Assembly: GCA_009693505.1 (NCBI GenBank)
Contig: SHXD01000005.1
Location: 1 to 64,000 of the forward strand
Direction of reading: 5' to 3'
Length of the DNA stretch: 64,000 nucleotides
DNA from: Limnohabitans sp.
GTDB lineage: Bacteria > Pseudomonadota > Gammaproteobacteria > Burkholderiales > Burkholderiaceae_C
Every line of letters begins with the position of its first letter. Position 1 is the first letter of the stretch. Shown here one piece after another: positions 55,746 through 64,000 of this stretch. The notes beneath the pieces are model-generated. The model ran no database searches. It was not told the DNA's origin and was given only the letters and a program-made list of their open reading frames with translations. The position numbers and the translations under genes were made by a program.

Positions 55746-56501
55746 ATGGCCGCTGTCTTGAAACGAATTTCGGATGAGCCCGCCTATGTGCTGCACCGCT
55801 ACGACTGGAGCGAGTCCAGCCTCATCTTGGAAGTGTTGACTCGCCACCATGGGCGCATTGCCTTGGTGGCCAAGGGCGCCAAAAAACCCAGCTCCTCGTT
55901 CAGGCCTGTTTTATTGCCGCTTCAAGCCATTCAAATTGCTTTTGGTGGCGATGCAGACATTCGAACCTTGAAGTCAGTGGAGTGGATCGGTGGCCATGTG
56001 ATGCCAACAGGTGATGCGCTGCTGTCGGGGTACTACCTGAATGAGCTGTTGTTGCGTCTTTTGGCGCGCGAAGACCCTCATCCCAAATTGTTTGATGCCT
56101 ACGCTGCCACCGTGCGCGTCATGGCCACAGAGCCAGGCGAATTGCTGCAGGCGTCGCTCAGAGTGTTTGAGTTGCTATTGCTTCGAGAAATTGGACTGCT
56201 GCCCAGTTTGAATTCTCAGACCCTCACCATGGCTGATTTGGATGAGGCGAGAGACTATTGCTTGGTGCCCGAAGGCGGCTTGCGGTTGGCGCACCGCGAT
56301 GATCGTCACGCCTTGAGCGGCGTTCAATGGCTGGCGCTGCAAAACGCGTTGGATGGAAAATCTCCATTTACAGACACGCTTCGTTTGAGCTTAGACATGT
56401 TGACGCCACTTCGCACCCAACTTCGCACCTTACTCAATTACCATTGTGGTGTCGGCACTTTAAAGACCCGTCAAATGATGATCGACATTCAAAGTTTGTG
56501 A
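55746..56501 (+). CDS. recO: DNA repair protein RecO
   Basis: RecO helps load RecA onto SSB-coated DNA in the RecFOR pathway. The 251-residue protein starts with an OB fold ([21 protein letters not shown]) followed by a helical domain with [17 protein letters not shown]. The normal zinc-binding cysteines are mostly missing, with only C-rich traces (DYCLVPEGG), as in many betaproteobacteria. It sits in the conserved era-recO-pdxJ order. Confidence 0.92.
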   Translation: MAAVLKRISDEPAYVLHRYDWSESSLILEVLTRHHGRIALVAKGAKKPSSSFRPVLLPLQAIQIAFGGDADIRTLKSVEWIGGHVMPTGDALLSGYYLNELLLRLLAREDPHPKLFDAYAATVRVMATEPGELLQASLRVFELLLLREIGLLPSLNSQTLTMADLDEARDYCLVPEGGLRLAHRDDRHALSGVQWLALQNALDGKSPFTDTLRLSLDMLTPLRTQLRTLLNYHCGVGTLKTRQMMIDIQSL

Positions 56502-56508
56502 GACCTTC

Positions 56509-57255
56509 ATGACCCCTCATTCCAAAACGGCGCTTTCCGTCAATGTCAATAAAGTAGCGTTGCTGCGCAATTCACGCCACTTGGGTATTCCCAGTGTCTT
56601 GAAAGCGGCTCAAATGTGTCTGGAAGCGGGTGCTCAGGGCATTACCATTCACCCCCGCCCCGATGAGCGTCACATTCGTGCCGCCGACGTGTTTGACCTG
56701 GCCGACTTGATGAAGCGTTGGCCAGACAGGGAATTCAACATTGAAGGCAATCCGTTTCACCAATTGATGGGTTTTGTGCGAACCTACCGGCCGCACCAAG
56801 TGACCTTCGTGCCCGACAGCGAGGGTCAACTCACCAGCGATCACGGTTGGTCATTTCCCAAAGATGCCGACACACTGAAGCCCTTGATTGACGAGTGCAA
56901 GTCCTTAGGTGTTCGCGTCAGTTTGTTCATGGACCCCGAGCCTAATCAAATGGTTTTTGTGAAGCAAATCGGTGCTGATCGTGTGGAGTTGTACACCGAG
57001 CCCTACGCCGCAAGCTTTGGCACACCCACGAACGATGCTTGTTTGGCAGAGTACGTTAGTGCTGCAAAGGCAGCCATTGAGCAAGGCTTGGGCGTCAATG
57101 CCGGACACGATTTGAACCAAGACAACCTGCCCAAATTTGCACAAGCTGTGCCGGGTTTGTTGGAGGTCTCCATTGGCCACGCCTTAATGGCCGACGCTCT
57201 AGAGGTGGGATACGCCGCTGCAGTGCGTGGCTACTTAAATGCCTTAGGCCGATGA
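56509..57255 (+). CDS. pdxJ: Pyridoxine 5'-phosphate synthase
   Basis: PdxJ closes the pyridoxine ring from 3-amino-2-oxopropyl phosphate and DXP. The 248-residue TIM-barrel protein has [53 protein letters not shown] and [11 protein letters not shown], all conserved elements. It lies between recO (7 bp) and acpS (52 bp). Confidence 0.96.
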   Translation: MTPHSKTALSVNVNKVALLRNSRHLGIPSVLKAAQMCLEAGAQGITIHPRPDERHIRAADVFDLADLMKRWPDREFNIEGNPFHQLMGFVRTYRPHQVTFVPDSEGQLTSDHGWSFPKDADTLKPLIDECKSLGVRVSLFMDPEPNQMVFVKQIGADRVELYTEPYAASFGTPTNDACLAEYVSAAKAAIEQGLGVNAGHDLNQDNLPKFAQAVPGLLEVSIGHALMADALEVGYAAAVRGYLNALGR

Positions 57256-57307
57256 TCAAAGCCTTGGCCCGCCCCTTTATTTTGAATTGAACGAGCAGAT
57301 TTCCAAC

Positions 57308-57703
57308 ATGATTTACGGCATCGGTATCGATCTGTGTGATGTCAGGCGCATCAGAGCCAGCTTGGAAAAGCATGGCGACCGCTTTGCTCAAAAGGTTTTG
57401 AGCGACCAGGAGTTTGCAACTTACAAAGCGCGCAGCGCCAGATGGCCAGAACGGGGTGTTCGTTATGTGGCCACACGATTTTCTGCCAAGGAAGCTTTTA
57501 GCAAGGCCATTGGCATGGGCATGCGCATGCCAATGACTTGGCGTTCGTGCGAAATTGGCAAACTGCCTTCAGGTCAACCTGTGATTGTTTTGCACGATGC
57601 CTTGAAAATCTGGTTTGAGTCCCAACATTTGAAAGCACACATCAGCGTCACTGACGAAGCAGATTACGCGGGAAGTTATTGCATCGTGGAAAAAACCAAA
57701 TGA
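57308..57703 (+). CDS. acpS: Holo-ACP synthase
   Basis: AcpS attaches phosphopantetheine to the AcpP serine. The 131-residue protein starts [15 protein letters not shown] (metal-binding Asp in GIDL) and has [18 protein letters not shown] with the catalytic Glu/Lys and the [15 protein letters not shown] ending. The ATG at 57308 is chosen because it begins the conserved strand. It overlaps nagZ by 4 bp. Confidence 0.95.
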   Translation: MIYGIGIDLCDVRRIRASLEKHGDRFAQKVLSDQEFATYKARSARWPERGVRYVATRFSAKEAFSKAIGMGMRMPMTWRSCEIGKLPSGQPVIVLHDALKIWFESQHLKAHISVTDEADYAGSYCIVEKTK

Positions 57704-58782
57704 ACATACAAGCACCACTTATCATCGACATTGAAGGCTTTGAGCTCACAGCTGCCGACAAAAAACGTCTAAAAAATCCGTTGACGGGTGGCCTCATTTT
57801 GTTTGGACGCAATTGGCAAAGCCGCGCGCAGCTCACGGTTTTGTGTGCTGACATCAAGGCTGTTCGAAAAGACTTGTTGATATGCGTAGACCATGAAGGC
57901 GGCCGAGTGCAGCGCTTTAGAAACGATGGCTTCACCCATCTGCCTGCCATGCGACGCTTGGGCGAGATGTGGTCTCAAGATGGCAAAGGTCTGGCGGGTG
58001 AGGGTGTTTTAAAGGCTTGCAAAGCTGCCACAGCAGTGGGTTACTTGCTGGCCTCAGAGTTGCGCGCCTGTGGTGTTGATTTGAGTTTCACACCGGTTCT
58101 TGATTTGGACTATGGCGAAAGCAGCGTCATTGGTGATCGCGCTTTCAGCCGCGATGCGCGCAATGTCAGTTTACTGGCCAAAAGCCTGATGCATGGCTTG
58201 CAGCGTGCAGGTATGGGCAATTGCGGCAAGCATTTTCCAGGACACGGCTACGTCAAGGCCGATTCACATGTCGACATCCCCGTCGACAAGCGCAGCCTGA
58301 AAGCCATCCTCCAAGAAGATGCCAAACCTTACGAGTGGTTGAGCAGCGAGTTGAGTGCTGTCATGCCCGCGCACGTGATTTACCCCAAGGTGGATGCACG
58401 ACCCGCTGGCTTCTCCCAAAAATGGGTACAAGAAATTTTGCGCAAACAATTGGAATTCACTGGCGCAGTGTTCAGTGACGATTTGTCGATGCTAGGCGCA
58501 CGCGTGTTAGATGGCCAACCCATCAGCTTCACAAAAGGTGCCTTGGCGGCGCTCGAAGCCGGTTGTGATGTGGCGTTGCTGTGCAATCAATCCTTGAAGG
58601 GCAGCAAAGTCATTGACGAGGTCTTGGAAGGTCTTGCCGAAGCGCAAGTCAAGGGCTGGTGGCAGCCTAATGACTTGAGTGAAGCACGACGCTTGGCGCT
58701 GCTACCCACATTGCCCGCCTTGGCTTGGGATGATTTGGTGCGGTCTGTCCATTACCAACAAGCCTTGGCTTGCTTGCCCTGA
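57700..58782 (+). CDS. nagZ: Beta-N-acetylhexosaminidase NagZ
   Basis: NagZ removes GlcNAc from muropeptides in cell-wall recycling. The 360-residue GH3 protein has [40 protein letters not shown] and [18 protein letters not shown] with the catalytic region, and the nucleophile Asp in [10 protein letters not shown]. Its start overlaps the acpS stop, and the small membrane protein at 58784 begins 1 bp after its stop. Confidence 0.95.
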   Translation: MNIQAPLIIDIEGFELTAADKKRLKNPLTGGLILFGRNWQSRAQLTVLCADIKAVRKDLLICVDHEGGRVQRFRNDGFTHLPAMRRLGEMWSQDGKGLAGEGVLKACKAATAVGYLLASELRACGVDLSFTPVLDLDYGESSVIGDRAFSRDARNVSLLAKSLMHGLQRAGMGNCGKHFPGHGYVKADSHVDIPVDKRSLKAILQEDAKPYEWLSSELSAVMPAHVIYPKVDARPAGFSQKWVQEILRKQLEFTGAVFSDDLSMLGARVLDGQPISFTKGALAALEAGCDVALLCNQSLKGSKVIDEVLEGLAEAQVKGWWQPNDLSEARRLALLPTLPALAWDDLVRSVHYQQALACLP

Positions 58783-58783
58783 T

Positions 58784-59080
58784 ATGCAATTGATTGCTTG
58801 GATTTTTAAAATCTTTTTCAGTTTGCTAGGACTGGTTTTTGTCTTGGGCACGCTGTGCATCTTGTTATTGGCATTGATTTCTGGCGCACTGTGGTCATTG
58901 GTCCGTGGCCGAAAACCCGAAGTGGCCGTGTTCTGGCAGCGCTATCAAGACATGGCGCGCAACAAAGCCCCCTTTGGCGCTTGGCGAGCAGGGACACAAA
59001 ATGCGCCTGAGGTGGTAGATGTTGAGGTCAAAGAAGTGGCCGAAGTGGCCCGACCACCAGATCGTTTGCCTAAACAATAG
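58784..59080 (+). CDS. Small membrane protein of unknown function
   Basis: The 98-residue protein has one strong N-terminal membrane region (about 4-36), then an RGRKPEVAVFWQRYQDMAR segment and an acidic/Val-rich C-terminus ending PDRLPKQ. It lies one base after nagZ and ends its operon. I do not recognise the family. A possible terminator at 59101-59134 follows. Confidence 0.65.
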   Translation: MQLIAWIFKIFFSLLGLVFVLGTLCILLLALISGALWSLVRGRKPEVAVFWQRYQDMARNKAPFGAWRAGTQNAPEVVDVEVKEVAEVARPPDRLPKQ

Positions 59081-59100
59081 AAGAATGCCGTCACCCGCCC

Positions 59101-59134
59101 CCAAAAAAGATCGCTGGCTTTTGGCACTCTTTTT
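59101..59134 (+). terminator. Weak terminator before lysS
   Basis: CCAAAA / TTTTGG form a 6-bp A+T-rich stem around a 12-nt loop, followed three bases later by a seven-T tract that abuts the lysS stop codon. The stem is weak, so efficiency is uncertain. On the minus strand the lysS transcript would meet an A tract instead, so it is one-directional at best. Confidence 0.35.
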
Positions 59135-60685
59135 TTAATCGTGCTCTCGCTTCAGCGCTGGAAACAAAATCACATCGCGAATGCTGGGACTGTCAGTCAG
59201 CAGCATCATTAAACGGTCAATGCCAATGCCACAACCGCCAGCGGGTGGCATGCCATACTCCAAGGCGCGCACAAAGTCGTGGTCAAAGAACATGGCTTCA
59301 TCGTCGCCGCTGTCCTTGGCATCCACTTGCGCTTGGAAGCGCGCCACTTGGTCTTCGGCGTCGTTCAATTCTGAAAAGCCATTGCCAAATTCACGGCCAG
59401 TGATGTAGAGCTCAAAGCGCTCCGTGACCTCAGGGCGTTGGTCGTTGGCGCGTGCCAAGGGTGAAATTTCGGTGGGGTGCTCCATGATGAACGTGGGCTC
59501 CCACAATTTGTCTTCGACAGTTTCTTCAAAGTACAAAACTTGCAAGCCGGCCAATGATTTTTTAGACAATTTGTTCTTGGCTTCGCTCATGCCCAGTTTT
59601 TGCAGGGTTTGAGTGAGCCATGCCGCGTCATCTACTTTTGCGCCAGCATCTGTGTGCTTCACAATGGCTTCCCGTATGGTGAGGCGCTTAAAAGGCTTGG
59701 CCAAATCGACGGGTTTACCGCCATAGGTCAGTTGCAAATGACCTACGGCGTTCATAGCCGCATCCCGCACCAACTCCTCGGTAAAGCCCATCAAGTCTTG
59801 GTAGTTCCAATAAGCCGCGTAAAACTCCATCATGGTGAATTCGGGGTTGTGGCGAACGGAAATGCCTTCGTTGCGGAAGTTGCGGTTGATTTCGAATACC
59901 CGTTCAAACCCACCCACCAACAAGCGTTTCAGGTACAACTCAGGCGCAATGCGCAAGTACATTTCTTGGTCAAGCGCATTGTGGTGCGTGACAAAGGGGC
60001 GGGCATTGGCACCGCCAGGAATAGGGTGCAACATGGGTGTTTCAACTTCTAGGAAGTCGTGTTTGACCATGAAATCGCGAAGACCGCTGACGGCTTTGCT
60101 GCGGGCAATGAAACGTTTGCGCGCATCTTCGTCCATCATCAAATCAACATAGCGCTGACGGTACTTGATTTCTTGGTCAGCCACACCATGAAACTTGTCT
60201 GGCATGGGGCGCAGGCTCTTGGTCAGCATGCGCACGCTGGAGGCGTGCAATGACAATTCGCCCATTTTGGTTTTGAACAAATAGCCTTCGGCCGCCACGA
60301 TGTCGCCCAGGTCCCAATGCTTGAAATCGTTGTAGGCTTCTTCGCCAATGTCGTCGCGTGTGACATAAATTTGAAATCGACCAGTAGCATCTTGCAAGGT
60401 GGCAAAACTGGCCTTGCCCATCACACGCTTGAGCATCATGCGGCCTGCAATTTTGGCGGTGGTTGGCGTGATCCCTTCGCCTTTTAAAGTCTCGGCTGCC
60501 TTGTCGCCATGAGCTTGGGTCAAAACTGCTGCGCGATCTTTAGGTTTGAAGTCATTGGGGAAGGCAACGCCTTTGCCCTTTTTTTGAGCTTCGCGCATGG
60601 CCTTGAGCTTGCTTCGGCGCTCGGCGATCAGTTGGTTTTCGTCAACGATGGGGGCGGTTTGATTTTCTGCTGGCGTGTCTGACAT
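59135..60685 (-). CDS. lysS: Lysyl-tRNA synthetase (class II)
   Basis: LysS charges tRNA-Lys. The 516-residue class II enzyme has an OB-fold anticodon domain (about 65-180), motif 1 with [21 protein letters not shown], motif 2 with [22 protein letters not shown], and motif 3 ending [14 protein letters not shown]. The ATG at 60685 is chosen over an upstream GTG-type extension. Its 5' end is 121 bp from the divergent YggT gene. Confidence 0.97.
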   Translation of the reverse strand: MSDTPAENQTAPIVDENQLIAERRSKLKAMREAQKKGKGVAFPNDFKPKDRAAVLTQAHGDKAAETLKGEGITPTTAKIAGRMMLKRVMGKASFATLQDATGRFQIYVTRDDIGEEAYNDFKHWDLGDIVAAEGYLFKTKMGELSLHASSVRMLTKSLRPMPDKFHGVADQEIKYRQRYVDLMMDEDARKRFIARSKAVSGLRDFMVKHDFLEVETPMLHPIPGGANARPFVTHHNALDQEMYLRIAPELYLKRLLVGGFERVFEINRNFRNEGISVRHNPEFTMMEFYAAYWNYQDLMGFTEELVRDAAMNAVGHLQLTYGGKPVDLAKPFKRLTIREAIVKHTDAGAKVDDAAWLTQTLQKLGMSEAKNKLSKKSLAGLQVLYFEETVEDKLWEPTFIMEHPTEISPLARANDQRPEVTERFELYITGREFGNGFSELNDAEDQVARFQAQVDAKDSGDDEAMFFDHDFVRALEYGMPPAGGCGIGIDRLMMLLTDSPSIRDVILFPALKREHD

Positions 60686-60805
60686 GAGGAGCGCTTCTAA
60701 AGTGGGGGCCAAGAAAGCCCTTGAATACGCTGAAATTCAGCGGGAACCCGTTATTTTACGATTGCTTCGGGCTCAAGCTATCATTTGAGTACTCGGAGGA
60801 CTTCT

Positions 60806-61351
60806 GTGTTTCTACAAATTGTCAATTTGATCTTGGATGTCGCCACAGGTTTGGTGGGTGGTGCCTGCCTCATGCGATTGGTGATGCAATGGCAACGCCT
60901 GCCTTTTCAGAACCCCATTGGGCGCTTTGTCTTTGCTGTGACCGATTGGATGGTGATGCCACTCAGGCGTTTTTTGCCAGCCATGGGGCGCTTGGACACG
61001 GCCAGTCTGGTGGCGGCGTGGTTGATGAAATTGTGCCATGTCACAGCCATGTGGGTGCTGACAGGGACACAAGCCGCTTTTCTGGGTATTTTGGTGGCCA
61101 GCCTGTTTGGGGTCTTGCACTGGCTGGTATCTGGCCTCAGTGTCATTATTTTGCTGTATGCCGTCTTGTCTTGGGTGCAGCCCAACAGCGGCAGCATGAT
61201 GCTTTTGTCTCGGTTGGTAGAACCTTGGTTGGCGCCTATTCGAAATGCTTTGCCTCAGCTAGGCGGCATCGACTTGTCGCCTTTGGTGTTGCTGGTGATC
61301 TTGCAAATTGCCGGCATGTTGCTGGCAGGTTTGCAATTTGGCGGTTTCTAA
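60806..61351 (+). CDS. YggT family membrane protein
   Basis: The 181-residue protein holds two YggT units, each with two membrane helices: one around residues 1-60 (LQIVNLILDVATGLV...) and one around 85-175 (ending VLLVILQIAGMLLAGLQF). The start GTG at 60806 has a perfect GGAGGA 5 bases upstream; an in-frame TTG at 60785 is less likely. YggT proteins are linked with osmotic and cell-shape roles but have no defined activity. It converges on accD. Confidence 0.88.
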   Translation: MFLQIVNLILDVATGLVGGACLMRLVMQWQRLPFQNPIGRFVFAVTDWMVMPLRRFLPAMGRLDTASLVAAWLMKLCHVTAMWVLTGTQAAFLGILVASLFGVLHWLVSGLSVIILLYAVLSWVQPNSGSMMLLSRLVEPWLAPIRNALPQLGGIDLSPLVLLVILQIAGMLLAGLQFGGF

Positions 61352-61385
61352 ACGCAGCGGATTTTCGTTCGCTGCTTGAAGTGAA

Positions 61386-62258
61386 TCAGCTCACAGCGTC
61401 GGCTGATTGACGTGTGAGCATGGCCAATGTGCTGGCAATGCGCATCTTCAATTCGCGGCGGTCGCAAATAAAGTCGATGGCACCTTTTTCTTGCAAGAAT
61501 TCGGCGCGCTGAAAACCTTCTGGCAAGGTCACGCGCACCGTGCTTTCAATCACACGGGGGCCCGCAAAGCCAATCAGGGCTTTGGGTTCAGCAATGACCA
61601 CATCTCCCATGAAAGCAAAACCAGCCGATACACCGCCCATGGTGGGATCGGTTAAGACGCTGATGTAAGGCAAACCTTTTTTAGCCAATCGGGTGAGTGC
61701 GGCATTGGTTTTGGCCATCTGCATCAAAGACAACAGGCCTTCTTGCATGCGTGCGCCACCTGTGGCGGTGAAGCAAATGAAGGGTACTTTTTGCTCAATG
61801 GCTGTTTCAACGCCACGCACAAAACGCTCGCCCACCACGGAGCCCATGCTGCCGCCCATGAAGTCAAATTCAAAACAAGCTGCAACCACATTGATGCTGT
61901 GAATTGCGCCACCTATGACCACCAAAGCATCGGTTTCACCGGTATTGCTCATGGCTTCTTTGATGCGTTCGGGATACTTGCGACTGTCTTTGAATTTCAA
62001 GGCGTCGACGGGCACCACTTCTTGGCCAATTTCATAGCGGCCTTCGTTGTCTAAAAAATTGTTCAAGCGGGCACGAGCACCCATTCGGTGGTGGTGACTG
62101 CATGTGGGGCATACGTTTTGGTTTTGCTCTAAGTCATTTTTGTAAAGCACTGACTCGCACTTGGGGCACTTGATCCATAAACCCTCGGGCACACTTCGGC
62201 GGTCGGCCGGGTCGGTGTGCAGAATTTTTGGGGGAAGCAGTTTTTCGAGCCAACTCAT
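61386..62258 (-). CDS. accD: Acetyl-CoA carboxylase carboxyltransferase subunit beta
   Basis: AccD pairs with AccA to transfer CO2 from biotin to acetyl-CoA. The 290-residue protein has an N-terminal four-Cys zinc ribbon (C31, C34, C50, C53) and a crotonase-like carboxyltransferase core with [23 protein letters not shown] and [20 protein letters not shown]. It follows trpA after 10 bp, the normal trpB-trpA-accD order; folC, often next, is absent here. Confidence 0.97.
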   Translation of the reverse strand: MSWLEKLLPPKILHTDPADRRSVPEGLWIKCPKCESVLYKNDLEQNQNVCPTCSHHHRMGARARLNNFLDNEGRYEIGQEVVPVDALKFKDSRKYPERIKEAMSNTGETDALVVIGGAIHSINVVAACFEFDFMGGSMGSVVGERFVRGVETAIEQKVPFICFTATGGARMQEGLLSLMQMAKTNAALTRLAKKGLPYISVLTDPTMGGVSAGFAFMGDVVIAEPKALIGFAGPRVIESTVRVTLPEGFQRAEFLQEKGAIDFICDRRELKMRIASTLAMLTRQSADAVS

Positions 62259-62268
62259 GCCGATGTCC

Positions 62269-63090
62269 TTATGGGTTGTTTGAGGCGTCCATCGCCAGGC
62301 GAATTTCACTCAAGAAGTCAGCAGCAACGCTGGCTACTTTATCGCGGGGTTCATTTTCGATCAATTGAATGATTTTGCTACCAATGACGACTGCATCGGC
62401 CACTTTAGCGATGGCTTTTGCTGTTTCGGCATCGCGGATGCCAAAGCCAACTCCCACTGGGATGCTAACTTTTTGACGAATGCGTGGCAACATGGCTTCA
62501 ACTTCAGCCGTGTTCAGGGCACCCGATCCTGTGACGCCCTTTAGCGATACATAGTAGACATAACCACTGGCCACATCGGCCACTTGTTGCATGCGCTGAT
62601 CGGTGCTGGTGGGCGCCAACAAAAAGATCAAGTCCATTTTGTGCGCGCGCAATTTAGCGGCAAATTCAACGCATTCTTCAGGTGGGTAGTCCACCACCAA
62701 AACACCATCGATGCCGGCTGCGGAGGCATCACGAATGAAGCTGTCTTTGCCGTGCTTCAAGTCGTAGCGTTCAATGGGGTTGGCATAACCCATCAACACC
62801 ACAGGCGTGGCATGGTTCTTCTCGCGAAAGACTTTCACCATGTCAATCACATGCGAGGTGCCAATGCCAAAGGCCAAGGCTTTATCGCCCGCTTTTTGAA
62901 TGACGGGGCCATCGGCTGAAGGATCGCTAAAAGGCACGCCCAATTCAATGACATCTGCACCCGCATCCACCATGGCGTGCATCAGTTCGGGCGTGACGTC
63001 GGCAAACGGATAGCCAGCTGTGACGTAGGGGATCAAGGCCTTGCGACCAGCAGCCTTCAGGTGTTGGAAGGTGGCTGTAATGCGGCTCAT
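62269..63090 (-). CDS. trpA: Tryptophan synthase alpha chain
   Basis: TrpA cleaves indole-3-glycerol phosphate to indole for TrpB. The 273-residue TIM-barrel protein has the catalytic E49 ([11 protein letters not shown]) and D60 (ADGP), and the phosphate-binding [12 protein letters not shown] and VIGSKI. Its start overlaps the trpB stop by 4 bp. Confidence 0.97.
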   Translation of the reverse strand: MSRITATFQHLKAAGRKALIPYVTAGYPFADVTPELMHAMVDAGADVIELGVPFSDPSADGPVIQKAGDKALAFGIGTSHVIDMVKVFREKNHATPVVLMGYANPIERYDLKHGKDSFIRDASAAGIDGVLVVDYPPEECVEFAAKLRAHKMDLIFLLAPTSTDQRMQQVADVASGYVYYVSLKGVTGSGALNTAEVEAMLPRIRQKVSIPVGVGFGIRDAETAKAIAKVADAVVIGSKIIQLIENEPRDKVASVAADFLSEIRLAMDASNNP

Positions 63091-64000
63091 TTGTAAACTT
63101 TTACGGGTTGCTCACCCATTGCCAAGCCACCTTTAACACCTTGACCTTCACAACTTGGTCGGCAATAAAAGTCGGCGTTGCTGAGGTCAGCCACAGTGCC
63201 AATGTCTTTGTCACCTCGGCCAGACATGTTGATCAAAATGGACTGATTGGGCTTCATGGTGGCGGCCAGTTTTTTGGCATAGGCCACAGCATGGCTAGAT
63301 TCCAGTGCAGGGATGATGCCTTCGGTGAGGCACAAATAGTGAAACGCATCTAAGGCTTCTTGGTCGGTGATACCGACGTATTCAGCACGGCCAATGTCTT
63401 TCAAGAAAGCGTGCTCTGGTCCAACGCCGGGGTAATCGAGGCCGGCGCTGATGCTGTGCGTCTCGGTAATTTGGCCGTTTTCGTCTTGCAAAATGTAGGT
63501 GCGGTTTCCATGCAATACGCCTGGGCTACCGCGTTGCAAAGAGGCGGAGTGTTTGCCGCTCTCTAAGCCTTCGCCTGCAGCCTCTACGCCAATCAAACGT
63601 GTGTTCTTGTGGTTGATGTAGGGGTAGAAAATACCCATGGCGTTAGACCCACCGCCAACACACGCAATGACTGCGTCAGGTTGTTGGCTGTGCAGACCCG
63701 TTTGTGCCAACAGCGTGGGCATCTGCTTCAGACACTCGTTGCCAATCACACTTTGGAAGTCACGAACCATCATGGGGTAAGGGTGCGGGCCCGCTACCGT
63801 ACCAATGATGTAAAAGGTGTTGTCGACGTTGGCCACCCAATCGCGCATGGCCTCGTTCAAAGCATCTTTCAGTGTGCGGCTGCCAGAGGTGACAGGCACC
63901 ACGGTGGCGCCCAGCAATTTCATTCGATAGACATTGGGGCTCTGGCGCTTCACGTCTTCTGAGCCCATATAAACCACGCACTCCAGACCATAACGGGCGC
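63087..64000 (-). CDS. trpB: Tryptophan synthase beta chain, 5' part off the window
   Basis: TrpB joins indole and serine on PLP. Only the C-terminal 302 codons are present, continuing in frame to the right edge. The PLP lysine region is missing off the edge, but the phosphate-binding [46 protein letters not shown] and [11 protein letters not shown] are visible. It is coupled to trpA. Confidence 0.95.
   Translation of the reverse strand, partial: ARYGLECVVYMGSEDVKRQSPNVYRMKLLGATVVPVTSGSRTLKDALNEAMRDWVANVDNTFYIIGTVAGPHPYPMMVRDFQSVIGNECLKQMPTLLAQTGLHSQQPDAVIACVGGGSNAMGIFYPYINHKNTRLIGVEAAGEGLESGKHSASLQRGSPGVLHGNRTYILQDENGQITETHSISAGLDYPGVGPEHAFLKDIGRAEYVGITDQEALDAFHYLCLTEGIIPALESSHAVAYAKKLAATMKPNQSILINMSGRGDKDIGTVADLSNADFYCRPSCEGQGVKGGLAMGEQPVKVYK

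Overview
The window is chromosomal DNA of a Gram-negative betaproteobacterium, most likely order Burkholderiales, family Comamonadaceae (Limnohabitans/Rhodoferax-like). This is inferred from recalled gene order and protein character: rpmF-plsX-fabHDG-acpP-fabF, degP-lepA-lepB-rnc-era-recO-pdxJ-acpS-nagZ, trpB-trpA-accD, two orphan Bug-family binding proteins, and a UbiB-style 2Fe-2S ferredoxin reductase. No database search was run. Nearly all of the window is dense housekeeping sequence with many 4-bp start/stop overlaps. There is no prophage, transposon, CRISPR array or rRNA operon, and one tRNA (Leu, CAA).

Layout. 1-4.1 kb: rpmG (partial) and rpmB, trxB, ftsK. 4.1-6.1 kb: lolA, rarA. 6.1-9.7 kb: livHMGF ABC transporter without a binding protein. 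9.7-14.5 kb: a Bug binding protein with a ferredoxin reductase, a YeeZ-like SDR, an orphan membrane protein, tRNA-Leu and a second orphan Bug protein. 14.7-16.4 kb: cysM, a Zn-ribbon Nudix hydrolase, tusA. 16.5-20.4 kb: galU, valS. 20.5-23.6 kb: an operon of an old-yellow-enzyme homologue, a FAD monooxygenase-like protein and a DUF2783-like protein. 23.7-30.3 kb: yaaA-queF, then on the minus strand argH, a 56-codon Cys-containing peptide, lldD, dinB and a dienoyl-CoA-isomerase-like crotonase. 30.4-34.5 kb: hemC-hemD-hemX-hemY. 34.6-37.5 kb: rne, divergent from rluC across a 531-bp gap. 38-43 kb: rluC, HAD phosphatase, Rieske protein, SppA-like peptidase, RsmI-like methyltransferase, maf, yceD. 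43.1-48.8 kb: the fatty-acid synthesis operon. 48.8-59 kb: a small membrane protein, degP, a 450-bp regulatory gap, then lepA to nagZ and a small membrane protein. 59-64 kb: lysS, a YggT protein, accD, trpA, partial trpB.

Functional themes are envelope and fatty-acid synthesis, translation and ribosome maturation (rpmB/G/F, yceD, rluC, lepA, era, rnc, rne, queF, valS, lysS), haem synthesis, amino-acid synthesis (cysM, argH, trpAB) and protein export/quality control (lolA, lepB, degP, sppA).

The less ordinary features are: (1) a well-framed 56-residue peptide ending in a CGSVSC motif between argH and lldD; (2) the gap upstream of lepA, with clustered DnaA-box matches, a perfect 16-bp palindrome and a compact two-hairpin RNA that ends in a strong terminator just before lepA; (3) a textbook terminator lying inside the first 15 codons of the gene after fabF; and (4) the absence of rpoE-rseA-rseB from the fabF-degP interval.
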